The notes beneath the pieces are model-generated. The model was given only the letters and a program-made list of their open reading frames with translations. It had not been told where the DNA came from and did no database searches. A program made the translations under genes and the position numbers. Of a stretch of 64,000 nucleotides of DNA, positions 25,913-36,382 are shown piece by piece. Origin of the DNA: Gracilibacillus salitolerans (GTDB lineage: Bacteria; Bacillota; Bacilli; Bacillales; Amphibacillaceae); contig NZ_CP045915.1 in NCBI RefSeq assembly GCF_009650095.1, positions 124,001-188,000 on the forward strand. The letters are read 5' to 3'. Numbering within the stretch: position 1 is the first letter of the stretch; the number at the start of each line of letters is the position of its first letter.

Positions 25913-25946
25913 GGAAAACCTCAGGGGATTCTCTCTGGGGTTTTCC
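25913..25946 (+). terminator. Hairpin after the GxGYxYP gene
   Basis: Stem ggaaaacctcag / ctggggttttcc, followed by taggtctag rather than a clear T-run. It ends the sugar locus. The rest of the gap to 26123 is AT-rich and I see nothing else in it. Confidence 0.65.
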
Positions 25947-26123
25947 TAGGTCTAGTTATATGACTAACTAAAAGTTTTAAAGTTGAGTTAATATTCATTA
26001 CCTGTTTGTTGAAAAATTTTCTTGATTTATGTAACGTTGTATTTAACCAACTTTTTAGACAAAAGGATGAGCGCTACATCATTCATCCGTTAAATTTAAA
26101 GACTTACATAATGAGGTGAAAAA

Positions 26124-27299
26124 ATGTCGAGGAAAATAAGAAGATTATCTAAAGAAGATTATCCTGAAATCTTCCAATTATCTCAATTTGCTTTTCAGTA
26201 TTCCTTATCCCAAGAAGAATTGACAAAAAAACAAGAAGAAGCAGAGCGTCATGAAATATGGGGCTGGTTTGAAGAGGAGCAATTAAGTGCAAAAGTTCAT
26301 ATGATCCCTTTACATGTATATATTAATGGAAATGTGATGAAAATGGGAGGGATAGCGTCCGTTGCCTCGTGGCCAGAGTATAGAAGAGGTGGGAAAATAA
26401 AAAAACTGTTACAGGAAGTGTTGCTTTCCATGAAATCAACTGGACATACCATATCTTATTTACACCCCTTTTCCGTTCCTTTCTATCGTAAATATGGTTA
26501 TGAGATCACTTTTAATCAGAAAAAATATCAAATACCAATGGAAGATCTGAAGAAAGATTGGAAAGCAAATGGTTATGCAAGACGAAAGCAAAACAATCAT
26601 AAAGAATTGCAAAAAATATACTCGGCATATATATCTAATTTTAATGGTGCACTAATCCGTGATGAGGAATGGTGGAATCAAAGAATTATTAAAAAAGATA
26701 CGATGATAACTATTTGCTATAATGAACAAAATGAAGCAGAAGGATATCTTTTATACCATGTAAAAGATCAAATATTACATGTGGAGGAAATGGCCTATGC
26801 TAATTTAAATGGGTTACGACTTATTTTACAATTGATAAGCAACCATGACTCAATGGCTGCAAAAGTTGAAATGACAGTACCTGAAAATGATTATTTGCCA
26901 ATGTTGATCGATGAGCCTCGTTATGAACAAAAAGTTGTCCCTTATTTCATGAGTAGAATAGTTGATGTATACTCCTTTTTACAGGAGTATTCTTACAATA
27001 AAGCGCAAGAGGTAAAACCTGTTAAGATCGTCGTGGAGGATGATTTTATCCCTGAAAATAATGGTGCTTATTATCTTACCATAGTAAACGGGAAAGTTAA
27101 CGTGAGCACAGAGAAGCCGGACAACTTGGAGTTTGGGTGGATCAATTGCTCTATACAGTATTTAACGTCGATGTTTTTAAGTTATAATAGGCCAACTGAA
27201 CTGGCAGAATTACAATTCATTGAAGCTGATAAGAATGGTTTACAATCTATAGAAAAGCTTATTGATTACAAACAGGCCTATTTTCCAGACTTTTTTTAA
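26124..27299 (+). CDS. Eis-like GNAT N-acetyltransferase
   Basis: 391 residues with the three-part layout of the Eis family. A first GNAT domain holds the acetyl-CoA loop (ASWPEYRRGGKIKKLL, 81-96) and the FYRKYGYE segment at 120-127. A second GNAT-like half and a C-terminal sterol-carrier-like domain follow from about 290, and the chain ends in PDFF; in Eis the C-terminal carboxylate serves as the catalytic base. Eis enzymes acetylate amines, including aminoglycosides in mycobacteria; Bacillus homologues have no agreed substrate, so no resistance role is claimed. The site gaggtg precedes the ATG. It lies alone after the sugar locus with its own terminator, so a link to sugar use is doubtful. 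Confidence 0.88.
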   Translation: MSRKIRRLSKEDYPEIFQLSQFAFQYSLSQEELTKKQEEAERHEIWGWFEEEQLSAKVHMIPLHVYINGNVMKMGGIASVASWPEYRRGGKIKKLLQEVLLSMKSTGHTISYLHPFSVPFYRKYGYEITFNQKKYQIPMEDLKKDWKANGYARRKQNNHKELQKIYSAYISNFNGALIRDEEWWNQRIIKKDTMITICYNEQNEAEGYLLYHVKDQILHVEEMAYANLNGLRLILQLISNHDSMAAKVEMTVPENDYLPMLIDEPRYEQKVVPYFMSRIVDVYSFLQEYSYNKAQEVKPVKIVVEDDFIPENNGAYYLTIVNGKVNVSTEKPDNLEFGWINCSIQYLTSMFLSYNRPTELAELQFIEADKNGLQSIEKLIDYKQAYFPDFF

Positions 27300-27326
27300 A
27301 TCATCCTTTTAAGGGTGATTTTTTTA
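27300..27326 (+). terminator. Terminator of the Eis-like gene
   Basis: Stem atcatcc / gggtgat with a 4-base loop and a run of seven T, directly after the stop codon. Confidence 0.85.
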
Positions 27327-27412
27327 AAAAAAAAGAAATAATCTCATTCGTGAAAGGGTATAAATGAATTATCTATTTGTGTATGATCATATGATAGGAG
27401 AGGGTGATATGA

Positions 27413-28108
27413 TTGCTTCAGGAAATCTTTGATGCTGAATTTATCGAGTCCATTACAAGGTTAGCTATTGCGCTTATATTGTCAGGACTGATCGGTTTTG
27501 AAAGAGAATTGAACAAACATTCAGCGGGCTTTCGAACTCATATATTAGTCGGGGTAAGCTCTTGTTTAATGATGCTTTTATCCATTAATGGCTTTGATTA
27601 CTTTATCGAAAATTACGAGAATATTCGATTCGATCCAGCTCGTATACCTTCATATGTCATTAGCGGGATTGGATTTTTAGGTGCTGGAACCATTATGGTC
27701 CATGGCGGTACTATAAGGGGACTGACCACTGCTGCTTCTATTTGGGCTGTTGCTGGCTTAGGCTTAATTGTCGGTATTGGCATGTATAAAGAGGCTATTG
27801 TGACAACACTGATCATTTTAATTAGTTTAGTTGTCTTAAATAAATTTGAAAAAAGGCTACACCGTAAAAGTCATCATATTGTATTTGAAGTAAAGCTTTC
27901 AAAGGAAAAAAATGCTTCCGCGTTTATTGAGCGTATACAATCTTTTCCGATTGAAATCCGCGAGTTTGATATTTCTAACGAAAGCCCAGAAGCAACAAAA
28001 ATTAAAATGTATATTGATGCTATTCATCAGAAAAAACAGAAGAACTTATATGAATGGTTATTAGAACAGGAAGATGTCAAAAAAATTAAAATTCGTTTTC
28101 GGCCATAA
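27413..28108 (+). CDS. MgtC/SapB-family membrane protein
   Basis: 231 residues. About four membrane segments lie in residues 10-145 and a soluble ACT-like tail at about 150-231. MgtC hallmarks are present: LSGLIGFERELNKHSAGFRTH (the RE..H..G.RTH block, near 20-40) and GIGFLGAGTIM near 83-93. In Salmonella MgtC modulates the F-type ATPase and growth in low magnesium; the role in Bacillus is less clear. Translation must begin at TTG 27413, because a stop codon precedes it in frame and the site aggagaggg lies 8 bases upstream. It is a single gene between the Eis-like gene and the ctsR promoter. Confidence 0.88.
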   Translation: MLQEIFDAEFIESITRLAIALILSGLIGFERELNKHSAGFRTHILVGVSSCLMMLLSINGFDYFIENYENIRFDPARIPSYVISGIGFLGAGTIMVHGGTIRGLTTAASIWAVAGLGLIVGIGMYKEAIVTTLIILISLVVLNKFEKRLHRKSHHIVFEVKLSKEKNASAFIERIQSFPIEIREFDISNESPEATKIKMYIDAIHQKKQKNLYEWLLEQEDVKKIKIRFRP

Positions 28109-28156
28109 ATGGTTTTAGAGACAACAAGAAAGGTTATAATAATGAAGACCAAATAG

Positions 28157-28185
28157 TTTTCAACCAAGCCAACATACAGTATAAT
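28157..28185 (+). promoter_or_regulatory. Promoter of the ctsR operon
   Basis: TTTTCA (28157-28162), 17 bases, TATAAT (28180-28185). The CtsR box begins 9 bases after the -10, so bound CtsR would cover the start point. Confidence 0.7.
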
Positions 28186-28193
28186 GAATATAT

Positions 28194-28210
28194 AGTCAAA
28201 TATAGTCAAA
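28194..28210 (+). promoter_or_regulatory. CtsR operator
   Basis: Tandem heptamer agtcaaa-tat-agtcaaa, which matches the known direct-repeat CtsR box (RGTCAAA-NAN-RGTCAAA). It makes the operon autoregulated and induced when CtsR is inactivated by heat or by McsB/ClpC. Confidence 0.92.
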
Positions 28211-28230
28211 GTCAGATTGGAGGAGGGAAA

Positions 28231-28695
28231 ATGCGTAATATTTCAGATATTATTGAAGAATATTTGAAAGAGATCATGCACAGCAACCAGCACAAAATCA
28301 TTGAGATAAAGCGTAGTGAAATTGCTGATCGCTTTGAATGTGTACCTTCTCAAATTAATTATGTCATCAACACACGGTTTACTTTGGAGAAAGGTTACTT
28401 AGTAGAAAGTAAACGTGGTGGTGGAGGCTATATCCGTATTAGCCGGATTACCAATGAAGATAAAGCAAAATTAATAGATGAAATTATCGAGATGATCCAA
28501 CCACAAATCTCACAGCAAAAGGCGATAAATATTTTAGAGCGTCTCTTGGAAGAGGAATTAATTACCAAACGAGAAGCGAAATTAATGGTTGGTGCGATTG
28601 ATCGTAATACGCTAACTTTTCAACTGCCAATTCGGGATGAGATTCGCGCCAGAATTTTGTCGGCAATGCTTAATACCTTAAAATATCAATTTTAG
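28231..28695 (+). CDS. ctsR: Transcriptional repressor CtsR
   Basis: Repressor of class III heat-shock genes (clp genes and its own operon), 154 residues, the same length as in B. subtilis. The N-terminal winged helix (about 1-70) ends in the glycine-rich wing SKRGGGGYIRI, whose glycines act as the temperature sensor. The C-terminal four-helix part (about 80-150) dimerises. The ATG follows the strong site ggaggaggg. It is the first gene of ctsR-mcsA-mcsB-clpC and is controlled by the operator directly upstream. Its activity is checked by McsA and McsB, encoded next. Confidence 0.97.
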   Translation: MRNISDIIEEYLKEIMHSNQHKIIEIKRSEIADRFECVPSQINYVINTRFTLEKGYLVESKRGGGGYIRISRITNEDKAKLIDEIIEMIQPQISQQKAINILERLLEEELITKREAKLMVGAIDRNTLTFQLPIRDEIRARILSAMLNTLKYQF

Positions 28696-28707
28696 GAGGT
28701 GTAAGTT

Positions 28708-29250
28708 ATGGAATGCCAAGAGTGCAAACAAAATCCGGCATCCGTTCATTTTGCCCAAGTGATAAATGGTGAGAAGACAGAGATTCATGTCTGTCAACAA
28801 TGTGCAAGGGAAAAGGGTTATGTGTCTCAAGAAGAAGATGCTTATTCATTGCACCACCTTTTATCAGGACTGTTCAACCCTAAATCTAATGCAATGCACC
28901 ATCATTCACCTAAAACAAAAGAGGAAGAGTTACAATGTGATAAATGTGGCATGACGTATCAACAGTTTGCTAGAATTGGAAAGTTTGGATGTGCATCTTG
29001 CTATCATACTTTCTCTGAACATTTAAACCCGCTTTTCCGCAAAGTGCATAGTGGTAACACTGTCCATGAGGGAAAAGTACCAAAACGTGTAGGTTCTGAT
29101 ATTTACCAACGTAAAAAATTGCGAGATTTAAAGGTTAAATTACAACAAGCAATTGCAGATGAAGCGTTTGAAGACGCAGCTGAAATTCGCGATGAAATAA
29201 GGTCATTGGAGAAGAGTCTAAACCGCTACGAGGAGCGTGATGATTCGTGA
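28708..29250 (+). CDS. mcsA: McsA, zinc-finger activator of arginine kinase McsB
   Basis: 180-residue adaptor. Four CxxC-type pairs bind zinc: CQECK at the start, CQQC near 28, CDKC near 77 and CASC near 95. A UVR-type helical motif lies at about 140-175 ([22 protein letters not shown]). In B. subtilis it activates McsB and senses thiol stress, releasing CtsR control. It starts 12 bases after ctsR with the site aggaggtg and overlaps mcsB by 4 bases (gtga), a sign of coupled translation. Confidence 0.95.
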   Translation: MECQECKQNPASVHFAQVINGEKTEIHVCQQCAREKGYVSQEEDAYSLHHLLSGLFNPKSNAMHHHSPKTKEEELQCDKCGMTYQQFARIGKFGCASCYHTFSEHLNPLFRKVHSGNTVHEGKVPKRVGSDIYQRKKLRDLKVKLQQAIADEAFEDAAEIRDEIRSLEKSLNRYEERDDS

Positions 29251-30323
29251 GTTTAGAGCAATTTATGAATGAAGCGATTAGTCCTTGGCTAAAAGAGGAT
29301 GGTCCTGACAGCGATATTGTTATGAGCAGTCGTGTGCGATTAGCTCGAAACTTTGAACAGTCACCTTTTCCATTGGTTGCGGATGGAGAGCACATGGAGA
29401 GCATCCTTTACTTTATGGAAAAGGAATTTAATCATCACTCTTATTTGCAATATAAAGACTTAGAATTTGTCAAAATGGGCGGGTTAAAACAAGTGGAAAA
29501 GCAAGTATTAGTAGAGAAACATCTAATAAGTCCACACTTAGCTGAGAAATCAAAGCATGGTGCTGCCCTTATTTCTAAAAACGAACAAGTTTCGATCATG
29601 GTCAATGAGGAGGACCATATTCGGGCGCAATTATATTTCCCCGGTTTTCAATTAGAAAAAGCCTTGGAACAGGCGTTTCAACTAGATGACTGGTTAGAAG
29701 AAAAAATTGATTATGCTTTCGATGAAAATAGAGGATATCTTACGAGCTGTCCTACGAATGTTGGTACTGGTTTAAGAGCATCTGTAATGATGCATTTACC
29801 AGCACTTGCGATCACACGTAAAATTAATCGAATGATCCCCGCGATCAACCAATTAGGTCTGGTTGTCCGTGGTATTTATGGTGAAGGCAGTGAAGCATTA
29901 GGTAATATTTTTCAAATTTCTAACCAAGTAACATTAGGACGGTCTGAAGAGGATATCATTGAAGACTTAAAAGGCGTGGTTGATAAATTAATTGAGCATG
30001 AAAGACATGCTCGTAGTTTATTAATCAAAGAATCAGAGTTGGAATTAGAGAATCGAGTATTTCGTTCATATGGGATTCTACAACATAGTCGAATTATCGA
30101 ATCCAAAGAAACGGCAAAATGTTTATCTGATGTCCGGCTAGGTATTGATTTGGGGTTTATCCACCACATATCTAAATCTATTCTGAACGAATTGGTTGTC
30201 TTAACCCAACCAGCATTCTTACAACAATATGCAAAAAAAATGCTGACACCGAATGAACGCGATGTTTTTCGTGCATCCTTAATTCGGGAACGTTTTACAT
30301 TGGAGCAAAAGGAGGAATATTAA
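29247..30323 (+). CDS. mcsB: Protein-arginine kinase McsB
   Basis: 358-residue protein kinase of the phosphagen-kinase fold. It phosphorylates arginines in misfolded proteins and in CtsR, marking them for ClpC-ClpP. Visible marks are [11 protein letters not shown] near 27, the loop [18 protein letters not shown] near 168-186 around the catalytic cysteine, and [10 protein letters not shown] near 208. The start is GTG 29247, overlapping the mcsA stop; the site is the gaggagcg text inside mcsA. The stop lies one base before clpC. Confidence 0.96.
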   Translation: MSLEQFMNEAISPWLKEDGPDSDIVMSSRVRLARNFEQSPFPLVADGEHMESILYFMEKEFNHHSYLQYKDLEFVKMGGLKQVEKQVLVEKHLISPHLAEKSKHGAALISKNEQVSIMVNEEDHIRAQLYFPGFQLEKALEQAFQLDDWLEEKIDYAFDENRGYLTSCPTNVGTGLRASVMMHLPALAITRKINRMIPAINQLGLVVRGIYGEGSEALGNIFQISNQVTLGRSEEDIIEDLKGVVDKLIEHERHARSLLIKESELELENRVFRSYGILQHSRIIESKETAKCLSDVRLGIDLGFIHHISKSILNELVVLTQPAFLQQYAKKMLTPNERDVFRASLIRERFTLEQKEEY

Positions 30324-30324
30324 T

Positions 30325-32751
30325 ATGATGTTTGGACGCTTTACAGAAAGAGCTCAAAAAGTTTTAGCACTATCACAAGAAGAAGCAGTACGACTAGGGC
30401 ATAATAATATCGGCACGGAACATATTTTATTAGGACTTGTTAGTGAGGGTGAAGGTATTGCTGCGAAAGCACTTCACGCGATTGGTCTTGGTGCAGATAA
30501 AATCAGAGATGAAGTGGAATCATTAATAGGTAAAGGTAACGAAGTATCCCAAACCATTCACTATACACCTCGTGCGAAGAAAGTCATTGAGTTATCGATG
30601 GATGAAGCGCGTAAATTAGGCCATTCCTATGTAGGTACAGAACATATTTTATTAGGGCTTATTCGAGAAGGTGAAGGGGTAGCTGCTCGCGTATTAAATA
30701 ACCTTGGAGTCAGCCTCAATAAAGCACGTCAACAAGTGTTACAACTGTTAGGTAGCTCAGAATCAGGTGGATCTCAAAATGGGCGTAACAGCCAAAGTAA
30801 TAGTGCTAGTACCCCAACATTGGATTCACTTGCCCGTGATTTAACTTCTATTGCTAAAGAAGGGAACATCGACCCTGTTATCGGCCGTGAGAAAGAAATC
30901 GAGCGTGTTATCCAAGTTTTAAGTCGTCGTACAAAAAACAATCCTGTTTTGATTGGAGAACCTGGTGTCGGTAAAACAGCAGTAGCGGAAGGTTTGGCAC
31001 AACAAATTGTCCAAAATGAGGTGCCGGAAATACTTCGTGACAAGCGAGTAATGACACTTGATATGGGTACGGTTGTAGCTGGTACCAAATATCGCGGTGA
31101 ATTTGAAGATCGTTTGAAAAAAGTAATGGAAGAGATTCGTCAGGCAAATAATGTGATTCTTTTTATTGATGAATTGCACACATTAATAGGTGCCGGTGGT
31201 GCAGAGGGAGCTATTGATGCATCTAATATCTTAAAACCATCATTAGCCCGTGGAGAATTACAATGTATCGGTGCAACAACATTAGATGAGTACCGCAAGT
31301 ATATTGAAAAAGATGCCGCCTTAGAACGTCGTTTCCAGCCAATTCAAGTAGATGAACCATCTGTGGAAGAATCAGTTCTAATCTTACAAGGGTTAAGAGA
31401 CCGTTATGAAGCACACCACCGTGTGACGATTACTGATGAAGCCATTGAAGCAGCAGCAAAGCTTTCAGATCGCTATATTACTGATCGGTTCTTGCCAGAC
31501 AAGGCCATTGATTTAATTGATGAGGCAGGTTCAAAAGTTCGTTTACGTTCTTACACAACACCTCCAAATTTAAAAGAATTAGAGCAAAATTTAGATGAAG
31601 TACGCAAAGAAAAAGACGCAGCAGTTCAAAGTCAAGAGTTTGAAAAAGCTGCTGCATTACGTGATGATGAACAACAATTAAGAAAAGAACTAGAAGAGAC
31701 TGAAGCGAAATGGAAAGAAAAACAAGGTCAGGAGAATTCCGAAGTAAGTGTAGAGGATATTGCTAGTGTTGTATCGACATGGACCGGGGTACCGGTATCG
31801 GCACTTACCAAGGATGAGAGTGAACGACTATTGCAAATGGAAGACATTTTGCATGATCGATTGATTGGTCAGGAAGAAGCTGTAAAAGCTGTTTCCAAAG
31901 CAATTCGTCGGGCAAGAGCCGGTTTGAAAGATCCAAAGCGTCCGATTGGTTCGTTTATTTTCTTAGGACCAACAGGTGTCGGTAAAACAGAGCTAGCTCG
32001 TGCATTAGCTGAATCCATGTTTGGTGATGAAGATGCGATGATTCGCATTGATATGTCAGAGTACATGGAGAAACATGCAACATCACGACTTGTTGGTTCA
32101 CCGCCAGGATATGTAGGCTATGAAGAAGGTGGACAGTTAACCGAAAAAGTACGTAGAAAGCCATACTCTGTTGTCTTGTTAGATGAAGTAGAAAAAGCAC
32201 ACCCAGAAGTATTTAATATCTTACTTCAAGTATTAGAAGATGGTCGCTTAACGGATTCGAAAGGTCGTACCGTTGACTTCCGAAATACGGTTTTAATTAT
32301 GACATCGAATGTTGGAGCAAGTGAACTTAAGCGTAATAAATATGTGGGCTTTAGTCTTGGTGATGAAGAACAGGATTACAAAGATATGCGCTCTAAGGTA
32401 ACTACGGAATTGAAGAAAGCTTTCCGTCCGGAGTTCTTAAACCGTATTGATGAAACAATTGTCTTCCATTCCCTAGAGAAGAAACATATGAAATACATTG
32501 TAGAGTTAATGATAAAAGAATTACAGAAACGATTAACTGAACAAGAAATAGACTTTGTATTATCTGATAAAGCAATTGAAAAAATTGCGAATGAAGGATT
32601 TGATCCGGAATATGGTGCTAGACCATTGCGTAGATCGATTCAAAAGAACGTGGAAGACTTATTATCAGAAGAGTTGTTAAAAGAAAACATCACAAAAGGA
32701 CAAAAAGTAAAGATTGACCTTGATAAATCAGGAGAATTTAAAGTCGGGTAA
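30325..32751 (+). CDS. clpC: AAA+ unfoldase ClpC
   Basis: ATPase subunit of the ClpCP protease, 808 residues. It has two N-terminal Clp repeats (about 1-145) that bind adaptors and phosphoarginine, a first AAA+ domain with Walker A GEPGVGKT (211-218), the middle coiled domain with a UVR-like motif (about 417-452), a second AAA+ domain with Walker A GPTGVGKT (548-555), and the ClpP-binding region. The start is ATGATG, and the B. subtilis protein also begins MMFGRF. It works with McsA/McsB from the same operon to destroy CtsR and damaged proteins. A terminator follows. Confidence 0.98.
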   Translation: MMFGRFTERAQKVLALSQEEAVRLGHNNIGTEHILLGLVSEGEGIAAKALHAIGLGADKIRDEVESLIGKGNEVSQTIHYTPRAKKVIELSMDEARKLGHSYVGTEHILLGLIREGEGVAARVLNNLGVSLNKARQQVLQLLGSSESGGSQNGRNSQSNSASTPTLDSLARDLTSIAKEGNIDPVIGREKEIERVIQVLSRRTKNNPVLIGEPGVGKTAVAEGLAQQIVQNEVPEILRDKRVMTLDMGTVVAGTKYRGEFEDRLKKVMEEIRQANNVILFIDELHTLIGAGGAEGAIDASNILKPSLARGELQCIGATTLDEYRKYIEKDAALERRFQPIQVDEPSVEESVLILQGLRDRYEAHHRVTITDEAIEAAAKLSDRYITDRFLPDKAIDLIDEAGSKVRLRSYTTPPNLKELEQNLDEVRKEKDAAVQSQEFEKAAALRDDEQQLRKELEETEAKWKEKQGQENSEVSVEDIASVVSTWTGVPVSALTKDESERLLQMEDILHDRLIGQEEAVKAVSKAIRRARAGLKDPKRPIGSFIFLGPTGVGKTELARALAESMFGDEDAMIRIDMSEYMEKHATSRLVGSPPGYVGYEEGGQLTEKVRRKPYSVVLLDEVEKAHPEVFNILLQVLEDGRLTDSKGRTVDFRNTVLIMTSNVGASELKRNKYVGFSLGDEEQDYKDMRSKVTTELKKAFRPEFLNRIDETIVFHSLEKKHMKYIVELMIKELQKRLTEQEIDFVLSDKAIEKIANEGFDPEYGARPLRRSIQKNVEDLLSEELLKENITKGQKVKIDLDKSGEFKVG

Positions 32752-32758
32752 AAGCTTA

Positions 32759-32790
32759 AAATCGGAAGGACCATCCTTCCGATTTTTTTC
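32759..32790 (+). terminator. Terminator of the ctsR-clpC operon
   Basis: Stem atcggaagga / tccttccgat with a 2-4 base loop and seven T. Perfect rho-independent form. Confidence 0.93.
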
Positions 32791-32823
32791 AATACTACAG
32801 TAGGATGCATGTAATCATCTCAA

Positions 32824-33010
32824 GTAAACATAAACTGCGAAATAACTGTCATGAGGATTTGCTTTCTACCATTCTTTTGTTGATGAGTGCAGTATCATCG
32901 CTGCGGAAAGCGGAGTATTCTGCCGGAGCGGTATTTAAGCACTTTCTATAGGAAGAATGGAAGAAAGCTACACTAAACAGAGTTTTCACAGGTTCGCAGT
33001 TTGTATCTAC
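32824..33010. repeat. MITE-like repeat, copy A
   Basis: About 187 bp. The left end gtaaacataaactgcgaa matches the reverse complement of the right end ttcgcagtttgtatctac, giving terminal inverted repeats. Inside is gctgcggaaagcggagtattctgcc-type text shared with copies B and D. It lies in the clpC-radA gap and codes for nothing. The rest of that gap holds the clpC terminator and the radA upstream region with TATAAT at 33139. Confidence 0.75.
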
Positions 33011-33161
33011 AGTGGTGTGTTGGTATATCGTGATATGGGGATGGATGAGATTAGAATTATTTACTTTTTTTACACTTTTTACATACATCTTTAACTAAAT
33101 TGATAGATCTTTGTAACTTATGGACGGGTATTTTCGTATATAATGAAAGGGAGCGATACTT

Positions 33162-34532
33162 TTGGCTAAGCGAAAATCTAAATTTGTTTGTCAATCTTGT
33201 GGTTATGAATCACCCAAATGGATGGGGAAATGCCCAGGGTGTAACGAGTGGAATACTTTAGTAGAAGAGGTCACAGCTGCAAAAACAACAAGAGGTAATT
33301 GGGCAACAGGTGCTACCACAGCGCAAAAACCGGAAAAAATAACAAGTATCCAGTTACAGGAAGAACCAAGAATTAAAACCAAAATGCAAGAGTTAAATCG
33401 TGTGCTTGGTGGTGGTATTGTAGCAGGTTCACTAGTGTTAATCGGTGGAGATCCAGGTATTGGGAAATCCACGTTATTACTGCAAGTTTCTAGTCAATTA
33501 TCACAACGCGACTTAGATGTGCTATACATTTCTGGAGAAGAATCAGCAAGGCAAACAAAGCTGAGAGCAGATAGATTGGATATTTCATCAGACAGACTAT
33601 ATGTACTTTCGGAAACGAATCTAGTAGATATCTCAAACCAAATTGATCAATTGAAACCAGGTTTTGTTGTTATTGATTCGATTCAAACCATTTATAAAGA
33701 AGAAGTGACTAGTGCTCCAGGTAGTGTTTCACAAGTTCGCGAATGTACAAGTGAACTGATGCGCATTGCGAAGCAAAATCATATACCTATTTTTATAGTT
33801 GGACATGTGACGAAAGAAGGCTCTATTGCCGGTCCTAGACTGCTTGAGCATATGGTAGATGCCGTATTGTATTTTGAAGGAGAAAGACACCATACCTTCC
33901 GAATTTTACGGGGAGTAAAAAACCGGTTTGGCAGTACGAACGAAATGGGTATTTTTGAAATGAAAGAAGAGGGGTTAACAGAAGTATTAAACCCATCCGA
34001 AATTTTTTTAGAAGAACGATCACAAGGTGTGGCTGGTTCAACTATCGTCGCATCGATGGAAGGAACAAGACCAGTACTAGTGGAAATCCAGGCATTAATA
34101 TCTCCTACCAGCTTTGGTAATCCACGGCGAATGGCGACCGGAATTGATCATAATCGAGTTCCATTATTAATGGCTGTATTAGAAAAAAGGGTAGGCTTAA
34201 TGTTGCAAAACCAAGATGCATATGTAAAGGTAGCGGGTGGCGTGAAATTAGATGAGCCTGCCATTGACTTAGCGGTTGCGATTAGTATTGCTTCAAGCTT
34301 TAGAGATCGAGCTCCACATACAGATGATGTGTTAGTCGGTGAAGTTGGACTTACGGGAGAAGTACGAAGAGTATCGCGAATTGAACAGCGTGTACAAGAA
34401 GCCGCTAAATTAGGGTTTAAGAGAGCCATCATCCCCGCTAAAAATATGGATGGTTGGACGGTCCCTGCGTCAATTGAAATTATTGGCATTAATTCCGTAC
34501 AAGAGGCAATTAAAGTAGCATTAGGAGATTAA
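33162..34532 (+). CDS. radA: DNA repair protein RadA (Sms)
   Basis: RecA-like branch-migration helicase used in recombination and repair, 456 residues. A C4 zinc finger (C10, C13, C24, C27) is followed by the ATPase core with Walker [11 protein letters not shown] (K102), the RadA-specific KNRFG motif at 253-257, and a Lon-like C-terminal domain (about 285-456). The start is TTG 33162 with site aaaggga 9 bases upstream; no ATG gives the conserved N-terminus. In B. subtilis radA is followed by disA, but here only 160 bases without any disA remnant separate it from yacL. Confidence 0.96.
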   Translation: MAKRKSKFVCQSCGYESPKWMGKCPGCNEWNTLVEEVTAAKTTRGNWATGATTAQKPEKITSIQLQEEPRIKTKMQELNRVLGGGIVAGSLVLIGGDPGIGKSTLLLQVSSQLSQRDLDVLYISGEESARQTKLRADRLDISSDRLYVLSETNLVDISNQIDQLKPGFVVIDSIQTIYKEEVTSAPGSVSQVRECTSELMRIAKQNHIPIFIVGHVTKEGSIAGPRLLEHMVDAVLYFEGERHHTFRILRGVKNRFGSTNEMGIFEMKEEGLTEVLNPSEIFLEERSQGVAGSTIVASMEGTRPVLVEIQALISPTSFGNPRRMATGIDHNRVPLLMAVLEKRVGLMLQNQDAYVKVAGGVKLDEPAIDLAVAISIASSFRDRAPHTDDVLVGEVGLTGEVRRVSRIEQRVQEAAKLGFKRAIIPAKNMDGWTVPASIEIIGINSVQEAIKVALGD

Positions 34533-34693
34533 ATACTATAAGTTTATCTTTTTATATGTATGATTTAAGAAGTATGCTCTCTAGGAAAGATTGCATACAT
34601 TGTAGGTAAGTGTATTTCTTTCTTATTAAAAAGTAATAAAAAATGTTTAAAATTTTGGTAATTGGAGAGACTAGTCTATAGGAGGTGACTGTG

Positions 34694-35797
34694 GTGCTAA
34701 AACGATTCGTGCAACTATTTTTTATTATTGCAGGTGGTACCGCTGGATATTTATATATTCCAAGATTGTTGGAATTAATAGGGTTTGCTGAAGGTACTTG
34801 GTTAACAACTGGTTATGTAGCGCCTTATGTGGGGTTAGTATTAGGAGCAATTATTTTATTTATTCTTTCTATATGGATTTCTGATTATATTGTGAGTTTC
34901 TTTGCCTGGATTGAAGAAATGTTAATGAAAGCCCCAGTGTCGGATTTATTATTTGGTAGTTTAGGTATTATTATTGGTTTAATTATTGCGTATTTCTTAA
35001 ATGATCCGATTCAATCGATTGAAATACGAGTTGTTTCACAGGTAGTACCGATCTTTTTAAGTGTCTTACTGGCTTACTTTGGATTTCAGGTAGGGTTTAA
35101 AAGAAGAGATGAGTTTTTAAATCTATTAACATTGCCTAAAAAAGAAAAAAAGAAATCTTTAACTTCTGAAGAGTATGATGCTGAATTACCAAAACCTAAA
35201 ATATTAGATACAAGTGTGATCATTGATGGACGAATTGCAGACATATGCCAAACGAACTTTTTAGAAGGAACGATTATTATTCCTCAATTTGTTTTAGAAG
35301 AATTACAACATATCGCTGATTCATCAGATGCATTAAAACGAAATCGAGGTCGAAGAGGCTTGGATATACTAAATCGTATTCAGAAGGATTTACCAATAAA
35401 TGTAGAAATTTATGAAGGTGACTTCGAGGAAATCCAAGAAGTCGACAGTAAATTAGTAAAGCTAGCAAAAGTGATGAATGGGATTGTCGTAACGAATGAC
35501 TTTAACTTAAATAAAGTTTGTGAGTTCCAGAAGGTGCCAGTCTTAAATATTAATGACTTAGCAAATGCCGTTAAACCAATTGTGTTACCAGGTGAAGAAT
35601 TAGCGGTACAGGTCATTAAAGATGGTAAAGAACAGAACCAAGGTGTTGCGTATTTAGATGACGGAACGATGATTGTTGTAGAAGAAGGTAAGAACTATAT
35701 CGGACAGAACATCGAAGTCGTGATTACAAGCGTTCTGCAAACATCAGCAGGCCGAATGATCTTCGCCAAACCAAAATTGCTTGAAAAAGCACTCTGA
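34694..35797 (+). CDS. yacL: PIN/TRAM-domain membrane protein YacL
   Basis: 367 residues. Four membrane segments lie in the first 145 residues. A PIN-type nuclease domain (about 168-290) has acidic residues in LDTSVIIDGRIADI and VVTNDFNLNKV. A C-terminal TRAM domain (about 295-355) may bind RNA. The function is not firmly known; the fold suggests a membrane-bound RNase. I start it at GTG 34694 (MLKRFVQ, as in B. subtilis), 6 bases after the ggaggtg site; GTGs at 34685 and 34691 lie on or too near that site. A bidirectional terminator follows. Confidence 0.9.
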   Translation: MLKRFVQLFFIIAGGTAGYLYIPRLLELIGFAEGTWLTTGYVAPYVGLVLGAIILFILSIWISDYIVSFFAWIEEMLMKAPVSDLLFGSLGIIIGLIIAYFLNDPIQSIEIRVVSQVVPIFLSVLLAYFGFQVGFKRRDEFLNLLTLPKKEKKKSLTSEEYDAELPKPKILDTSVIIDGRIADICQTNFLEGTIIIPQFVLEELQHIADSSDALKRNRGRRGLDILNRIQKDLPINVEIYEGDFEEIQEVDSKLVKLAKVMNGIVVTNDFNLNKVCEFQKVPVLNINDLANAVKPIVLPGEELAVQVIKDGKEQNQGVAYLDDGTMIVVEEGKNYIGQNIEVVITSVLQTSAGRMIFAKPKLLEKAL

Positions 35798-35824
35798 AAA
35801 AGGTATAACTTATAAAGGATAGAC

Positions 35825-35860
35825 AAAAGTGATAACATGATTGTTATCACTTTTGTTAAT
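35825..35860 (+). terminator. Terminator after yacL
   Basis: Perfect stem aaaagtgataac / gttatcactttt with a 6-base loop and a following T-rich tail. It could work in both directions. Confidence 0.9.
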
Positions 35861-35911
35861 TTATAATTGCACTTTCAGACATACCAAACGAAATATAGAA
35901 TGATACGCAAA

Positions 35912-36382
35912 ATACATAAACGGCGAAGTAACTTTTGTGTTCCTTCCTCCCATTTTATTTGAGATGAGTGCTAGTCCGACGCTGCGGAAAAACACTCCCT
36001 TTCCGTGGGGAACGCTTCAGCCTCCTTGCGAGCAAAGAACGCTCACTGCGGGGTCTTCAGACTGTTCCTTTCCCACAGGAGTGTCGCATTTTTCCGCAGC
36101 TTAGAGTAGTTTCCCGAGCAAGTAAGAGGGAATCCATAGAATATAATTTCATGAGTTTTATATTCTTATAATAATCAGAAAATCACTACTAGCGCAGGCA
36201 GAATACGCAGACTCCTGTGGGAACAGCGCGAGCTGAAGACCCCACAGAAAAGCGCACTTTGCTTTTTGAGGAGGCTGAGACCGTGCCCACGGAAAGCGAA
36301 GTATTCTGCCGGAGCGTATCCAAACCACTTATCAAAAATCAGGATGGGAGAAAATTTTCACTATGTCGCAGTTTGTATCTAC
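35912..36382. repeat. MITE-like repeat, copy B (composite, about 470 bp)
   Basis: Left end acataaacggcgaagtaac and right end gtcgcagtttgtatctac are related terminal inverted repeats. Two palindromic blocks lie inside. In the first (35980-36103) gctgcggaaaaacactcc pairs with ggagtgtcgcatttttccgcagc. The second (36195-36325) has ggcagaatacgcagactcct facing gtattctgcc. It fills most of the 730-base yacL-ispD gap. A 67-codon open frame within it (35968-36171) has no ribosome site and is not a gene. Confidence 0.8.

Noticed and set aside
26124..27299. Aminoglycoside resistance gene
   Set aside because: Eis-like enzymes vary in substrate; family membership alone does not support a resistance call.
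30774..31179. Overlapping reverse-strand frames inside clpC
   Set aside because: Shadows of a well-supported gene; composition and lack of ribosome sites argue against coding.
35968..36171. 67-codon open frame in the yacL-ispD gap
   Set aside because: It lies within MITE-like copy B, has no ribosome site and no protein-like composition.
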